Source of the DNA: Deferribacter desulfuricans SSM1
Lineage (GTDB): Bacteria; Chrysiogenota; Deferribacteres; Deferribacterales; Deferribacteraceae
Direction of reading: 5' to 3'
Length of the DNA stretch: 64,000 nt
Assembly: GCF_000010985.1 (NCBI RefSeq)
Contig: NC_013939.1
Span: 835,501-899,500 of the forward strand
This document shows, piece after piece, positions 60,360 through 64,000 of the stretch. The position numbers and the translations under genes were made by a program. Under the pieces are notes generated by a model. The model searched no databases and had not been told where the DNA came from. It worked only from the letters and a program-made list of their open reading frames with translations. How positions within the stretch are numbered: the stretch's first letter is position 1; the number at the start of each line of letters is the position of its first letter.

Positions 60360-61754
60360 TTATCCGCTGTTATCTGCTGTTGCGGCGACTTCTTCATTAG
60401 GTGTCTCATTTGTTTTATACTTGAGCCAATATTCCACAATAGGCCACAAGTCAAAGCCTATTCTTATGGAGAATGGTTGTATCATTCTGCGTGCCTGCGA
60501 TAATGCTAGCTGCTCAACTATCTTTGGAATATCCTCTTGAATTTGTTTGGGACCTTCCAAATATTGTATTCTAATAGGATACTCCCGTCGGTGAGTTTCT
60601 TCTTCAAAAAATTTCTTGGCGTCAGTGGAAACCTTGTCCATAGTTGCAATTATCCCGCTAACCCCTCCATATCGGGTTGTCCTATAAACAAAAGGATATG
60701 CATCCCCCAATCCAAACTCTCTATCTTTGAGCTCAAAGAAAAGACGAGAGTCAAAATCCTCCACCATGATATCAAGTTCCTCACCACTTGCTTCCAATCC
60801 CCATTTAATACATTCTTCCTTTACCCCCGATTTCTTCAGAAGTTCTGTAACCCAAATGGACATCCATAAGCTCCCGTCAAGTAATTTTTTGCCTCTTTCT
60901 GAAAGGGTATAGATTACTTGTAAGTTTTCTTCAGGAAATGATCGACCACAAATACTACAACGCAGGGAAGCCATGGGGTCCGTAGTAAGATGTTTTTTAG
61001 AAGGAACAACACAAATAGTGTGCTGATCTTGTTTACATGTTAACAAATATTCTTCTGTTATCAAACCTAAAGAGAGAAGGCGTTCAAGAATGTCTGATTT
61101 CGCGAGTTCGACAGCATCCTTACTCGTCATTTTTCCTACTTGGGCTAACCTTAACATAAATCGTCTTATATCAGTATTCACTAAAAGCTCGGCTGCCTTA
61201 ATATCTTCAAGGCTGTAATTTGGCGTAGTGCCTTTAAGTTCCTCCTCATGCTCAGATTCTTCTTCTTCAAAAAACTCTTCAAAAGGAAAATAACGGCGCC
61301 TAACATACATTGAAAAGCGGAATTTCGGAATTTTCCAATTAAACTTCATTCCCCTGACCCTTCTACCATCAAATCGAGATTTGATACCATCTTCAACGTC
61401 TGCACAAAACTTTCGCAAAGCTTCTTCTTGTTTCCTATATCCAATAACAGAAGCCTGTAGGGTATCTTGCCCCAGTGGGTTTACGAGATAAACAAACTCA
61501 TTCGCGAAAAATAGATCACCCAAGATTTCACTAAATTCTGGTCTCCTAAACCGATACATGGGGGAAGTCTGAATAATTACCTTTGTAATTAGTTGTTCGC
61601 CAGGTTCTGGCAATTTAGCTAAGCTTAACACACCTGTAAACATGCCGCGTATTACCGGCAGATAACCTTTATCTCTTAGATGCGTTAAAAGGCTTTCCAT
61701 TTCGGTTTGTTCACGGACACTTGCGTTTGCTACAAAGGTAATAACACGGAGCAT
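60360..61754 (-). CDS. PD-(D/E)xK-like protein with zinc ribbon, high-GC unit
   Basis: 464 residues. A central helical part (IKAAELLVNTDIRRFMLRLA), a CxxC pair CSICGRSF near 267 (half of a zinc ribbon), then ELDIMVEDFDSRLFFELKD near 323-341. There Asp and Glu-x-Lys have the spacing of a PD-(D/E)xK nuclease core, followed by YRTTRYGGVSGIIATMDKVS. I do not recognise a named family. The start is two bases before the stop of the 60-aa gene is passed, so the genes are coupled. A defence-type nuclease role is inferred. Confidence 0.68.
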   Translation of the reverse strand: MLRVITFVANASVREQTEMESLLTHLRDKGYLPVIRGMFTGVLSLAKLPEPGEQLITKVIIQTSPMYRFRRPEFSEILGDLFFANEFVYLVNPLGQDTLQASVIGYRKQEEALRKFCADVEDGIKSRFDGRRVRGMKFNWKIPKFRFSMYVRRRYFPFEEFFEEEESEHEEELKGTTPNYSLEDIKAAELLVNTDIRRFMLRLAQVGKMTSKDAVELAKSDILERLLSLGLITEEYLLTCKQDQHTICVVPSKKHLTTDPMASLRCSICGRSFPEENLQVIYTLSERGKKLLDGSLWMSIWVTELLKKSGVKEECIKWGLEASGEELDIMVEDFDSRLFFELKDREFGLGDAYPFVYRTTRYGGVSGIIATMDKVSTDAKKFFEEETHRREYPIRIQYLEGPKQIQEDIPKIVEQLALSQARRMIQPFSIRIGFDLWPIVEYWLKYKTNETPNEEVAATADNSG

Positions 61755-61755
61755 A

Positions 61756-61938
61756 TTATCCCTCCTTATTTGTATAGTACTCTATCTCATTAATGTATTG
61801 CAACGTCAAAGCCGCAATGGCAGATAACTCGTTCATATCCGAACTATTCGGATATACTACCAATTTTGGAAGATATGCAAACTGTTCGCATATACATCCC
61901 TCTAGACGAATATTATTTTTTCCTCCTTTGATGGTCAT
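61756..61938 (-). CDS. Hypothetical 60-aa protein, first gene of the high-GC unit
   Basis: Small protein (TIKGGKNNIRLEGCICEQFA, LSAIAALTLQYINEIEYYTN) with a CxC motif. The AGGAGGTG Shine-Dalgarno is ideal, and the next gene begins one base after its stop, which supports translation. Function unknown; it could be a regulator or partner of the nuclease-like protein. An IS21-end-like sequence abuts its ribosome-binding site, so its promoter may lie within that remnant. Confidence 0.6.
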   Translation of the reverse strand: MTIKGGKNNIRLEGCICEQFAYLPKLVVYPNSSDMNELSAIAALTLQYINEIEYYTNKEG

Positions 61939-61950
61939 GTTTCACCTCCT

Positions 61951-61982
61951 GTAAATTTTCATGTAAAAATGACCCGGTTTTT
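61951..61982 (+). repeat. IS21-end-like direct repeat, right copy
   Basis: Contains AAATTTTCATGTAAAAATG then ACCCGGTTTTT; same orientation as the copy at 57000-57031. A further AACTGACCC follows at about 61989, like the repeated TGACCC boxes inside IS21 ends. Confidence 0.6.
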
Positions 61983-62058
61983 ATAAAAACTGACCCACCC
62001 TGAGATAAAATAATCTGAGTATCAAACATTATTTATACGTTTTAACGTTCCAAAGTTC

Positions 62059-63603
62059 TTAAGTTTCAACGTTTTCCCATTCAAATGAAACAATATTGCG
62101 ATTTTTTTTGCTAAATTCTATGCCTATCAAGTAAATATCTGAATATCTGTTCTCATACTTTTCAAAATATCTCTTTTCTTTTATCTGTTTTAATGCTTTA
62201 TTTTCCGCATCCTCATCAACCACTTTAAACTCAATTATGTAAACTTTCCCATTATGTATTATCGTTACGTCTATTTTTCCCCTGTTGGTGACATCTTCTG
62301 CTATCGTATATAATCCAGCACCATTAAATAACGCATAAACTACAGATGCATAAAAACCCTCATACTCTTCCAAATCATTCTTCCTATACCAATCATGAGA
62401 TATCGATGAAAAAAAACTAACTAAACTCTTTTTCAATTTCTCTATATCTCCAACACGCAAAGCTTCCTCTAAAACTGTCTCCGTATCTTCTTTTATGTCC
62501 AACGTAGATAAAACATCTATTAAAAAGAAATTATTTAAACTCATCTTCACTTCTAAATTGGGATACGACAATACATACTTCGTCTTAAAACCTGAACTAA
62601 CTGTACCCTTTATGGTTAAATACCCTGTCTGAAAAAGTATGTTCTCAGGTCTTATAAATCCCACATCCAAATTGGATAATATTTCATCACTTGCCCTTAA
62701 AGATTCTAATTTCGGTAGATAAAATTTATTATCCAATAACAGTTTTATCAAAAAGGTAGGTGTACCTGTCTCAAACCAGTAAGGTCTAAAACTCTTTTTA
62801 TCAAACAAAAGTAAAATATCAAATGGATTGTAAACCTTCTCTCCAAGCCAGCTATAACCATTGTACCACTCTTTAACTTCTTTTCTGTCAAAATCTTTTA
62901 TCCTATCTGCAAAAACACTCTCCAAATCTGATTGTGTATAGCCACAAATTGTGGCAAATCTTTCATCCAATGTGATATCATTCAATTGATTCAATCCACT
63001 AAATATCGATACCTTGGAAAACCTCGATACACCGGTCAAAAATACAATCTTTAAATAAGGGTCTGCATCCTTTAATACAGATTCAAAATCTTTCAATATC
63101 TCCCGGTTCTCCTTCGCAACCTCTATATCATCTATCCTATCCAGTATTGGCTTGTCATACTCATCAACAAGTACAACAACCTTTTCATCATATTTTGCTG
63201 CAAGATTTTCTATCAACTCTTTAAACTTCAGACTTATAATATCCTCTGTCAACGATATATCATAGTCCCTCGAAATCTTATCAAGATATGAATTTATGAT
63301 TTTGATTAATTTATCGGCATTGTTTATAACTCCACTGCCGAAACTGATTTTTATTACCGGGTACTTTCTATCCCAATCCCAATTGTCATAAAGGTAAAGA
63401 CCTTTGAATAATTCTCTATTTCCGCTAAAAGCCTCTTTCAATGTATCAAGAAAAAGGGATTTACCAAATCTGCGTGGACGACTGAGGAAGAAATATTTAC
63501 CTACTCCGACCAATCTTTCAACAAAATGCGTTTTATCCACGTAATAATAATTTTCCGTTCTGATTTCTTTAAAACTCTGTATACCTATCGGCAACTTCTT
63601 CAT
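62059..63603 (-). CDS. AAA-ATPase-like/PD-(D/E)xK protein
   Basis: 514 residues. The N-terminus LPIGIQSFKEIRTENYYYVDKT and SRPRRFGKSLFLDTL near 42-56 (P-loop variant) with VVLVDEYDKPILD (Walker B) identify the AAA-ATPase_like family. The C-terminus GKVYIIEFKVVDEDAENKAL near 455-475 is its PD-(D/E)xK partner domain. These proteins occur in many copies in anaerobes and thermophiles; the role is unproven, possibly DNA-directed. It is separated from its neighbours by AT-rich gaps. Confidence 0.9.
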   Translation of the reverse strand: MKKLPIGIQSFKEIRTENYYYVDKTHFVERLVGVGKYFFLSRPRRFGKSLFLDTLKEAFSGNRELFKGLYLYDNWDWDRKYPVIKISFGSGVINNADKLIKIINSYLDKISRDYDISLTEDIISLKFKELIENLAAKYDEKVVVLVDEYDKPILDRIDDIEVAKENREILKDFESVLKDADPYLKIVFLTGVSRFSKVSIFSGLNQLNDITLDERFATICGYTQSDLESVFADRIKDFDRKEVKEWYNGYSWLGEKVYNPFDILLLFDKKSFRPYWFETGTPTFLIKLLLDNKFYLPKLESLRASDEILSNLDVGFIRPENILFQTGYLTIKGTVSSGFKTKYVLSYPNLEVKMSLNNFFLIDVLSTLDIKEDTETVLEEALRVGDIEKLKKSLVSFFSSISHDWYRKNDLEEYEGFYASVVYALFNGAGLYTIAEDVTNRGKIDVTIIHNGKVYIIEFKVVDEDAENKALKQIKEKRYFEKYENRYSDIYLIGIEFSKKNRNIVSFEWENVET

Positions 63604-63863
63604 CTAAATTTCTCCTCACTTACCACTATACCACTCACTACTCAATTACTTACAACTATACCACTCTACCACTCCCCTCATGTCTAAATTATACCTTACA
63701 AACCGAAATTTGCAAATAGATAATCCTTTCATAAACTACCAAAAAGAACTAAAACATTTTAAAGTACATTTCAATCTAACATAATCTTCAAATTTTTCCG
63801 GGTGCTGGACTTAGACATAGGAAGTACTTAAAGTGTCCGAATAGAGCGATACTGGCAAAGTGC
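63604..63863. other. Low-complexity intergenic stretch
   Basis: Two copies of ACTATACCACTC and related CACTC/CTAC words lie between 63622 and 63677. No gene is supported on either strand. Confidence 0.4.
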
Positions 63864-64000
63864 TTATTCTTCCGTAAAGATTATAGATTCAATGATGTCT
63901 AAGATTTTTTCCATTTTACTGTCGGATAGCTTTTGTACAAATTGTACATTTCTTGCTTTAAAATCTATACTTCTCATTTGATCCACCATTGCAGCGCCAT
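63864..64000 (-). CDS. PemK/MazF-like toxin, C-terminal end
   Basis: The last 44 codons of a gene entering from the right edge: GAAMVDQMRSIDFKARNVQF followed by VQKLSDSKMEKILDIIESII and a short tail. The VDQMRSIDFKARNVQFVQKL pattern is the usual end of PemK/MazF mRNA interferases (type II toxin-antitoxin). The antitoxin should lie just beyond the window, upstream on the minus strand. Partial, so the assignment is moderate. Confidence 0.55.
   Translation of the reverse strand, partial: GAAMVDQMRSIDFKARNVQFVQKLSDSKMEKILDIIESIIFTEE

Noticed and set aside
62059-63603. AAA-ATPase-like/PD-(D/E)xK gene as a novel defence gene
   Set aside because: It belongs to a widespread multicopy family; nothing in its surroundings here sets it apart.
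1-64000. CRISPR array
   Set aside because: No regularly spaced direct repeats of 24-40 bases and no cas genes were seen anywhere in the window.

Overview
The window is AT-rich chromosomal DNA from a bacterium. Gene content suggests a member of the Deferribacterota (Deferribacter, Flexistipes or Calditerrivibrio-like): bacteriohemerythrin beside a heme-binding chemoreceptor, a FapA/DUF342 protein, DUF169 and heme-binding membrane proteins, and a type IV pilin operon with a PilY1 adhesin. This placement is an inference from gene families, not a computed phylogeny.

Positions 1-29,408 are core genome. A sugar-nucleotide epimerase (cut by the window edge) and cysS lead into a pyrimidine operon (pyrR-pyrB-pyrC plus an oligopeptide-type ABC ATPase), divergent from panB-panC-panD. 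Both leaders end in near-identical terminator hairpins set against the ribosome-binding site. The pyr leader also encodes a 15-residue peptide whose stop codon lies in the hairpin (pyrBI-style attenuation), and the pan leader carries a hairpin with bulged adenines resembling the pan RNA motif. Next come a hemerythrin gene behind a C-rich hairpin, a CXXCH-type chemoreceptor, and a long minus-strand run: FapA-like, cyclic-nucleotide-binding, rubrerythrin-like, cytochrome b5-like/DUF2231, DUF169, CBS, a degenerate acetyl-CoA synthetase homologue, endonuclease V, YjbQ and serA. Minor pilins, PilY1, a two-component pair and a diguanylate cyclase follow. A tRNA-Arg(CCT) closes the core.

From 29,409 to the end the DNA is accessory and mosaic. 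(1) 29.6-34.4 kb: an integrative-element segment with HTH proteins, an unknown 569-aa protein and a tyrosine recombinase with a small companion. (2) 34.5-37.3 kb: a dense run of palindromes, then an IS256-family element separating a truncated ParR-like gene from a truncated ParM-like gene. (3) 37.5-42.1 kb: a cluster of integron cassettes (three attC sites, no visible integrase) carrying a LysE exporter, a helicase-nuclease and two exported proteins. (4) 42.2-47.5 kb: IS110 and IS21 debris, an ATPase and tandem ankyrin proteins. (5) 47.7-56.9 kb: the most interesting region. Nmad3, Nmad2, a WYL regulator and a uracil-DNA-glycosylase-like protein diverge from an AAA+ ATPase and a truncated DnaE polymerase. 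The same CGACA-N5-TGTCG palindrome, placed one base from a -35 element, recurs in front of a lipoprotein operon at 56.9 kb, suggesting one regulon. (6) 57.1-61.9 kb: an AbiEi antitoxin with a broken AbiEii toxin, then a three-gene set of visibly higher GC that includes a PD-(D/E)xK nuclease candidate. (7) 62.1-64 kb: an AAA-ATPase-like/PD-(D/E)xK protein and the end of a PemK/MazF-like toxin.

The accessory half reads as a defence and mobile-element hotspot beside a tRNA gene. The best candidates for an undescribed system are the WYL/Nmad/UDG/AAA/DnaE cluster with its shared operator, and the high-GC three-gene unit.
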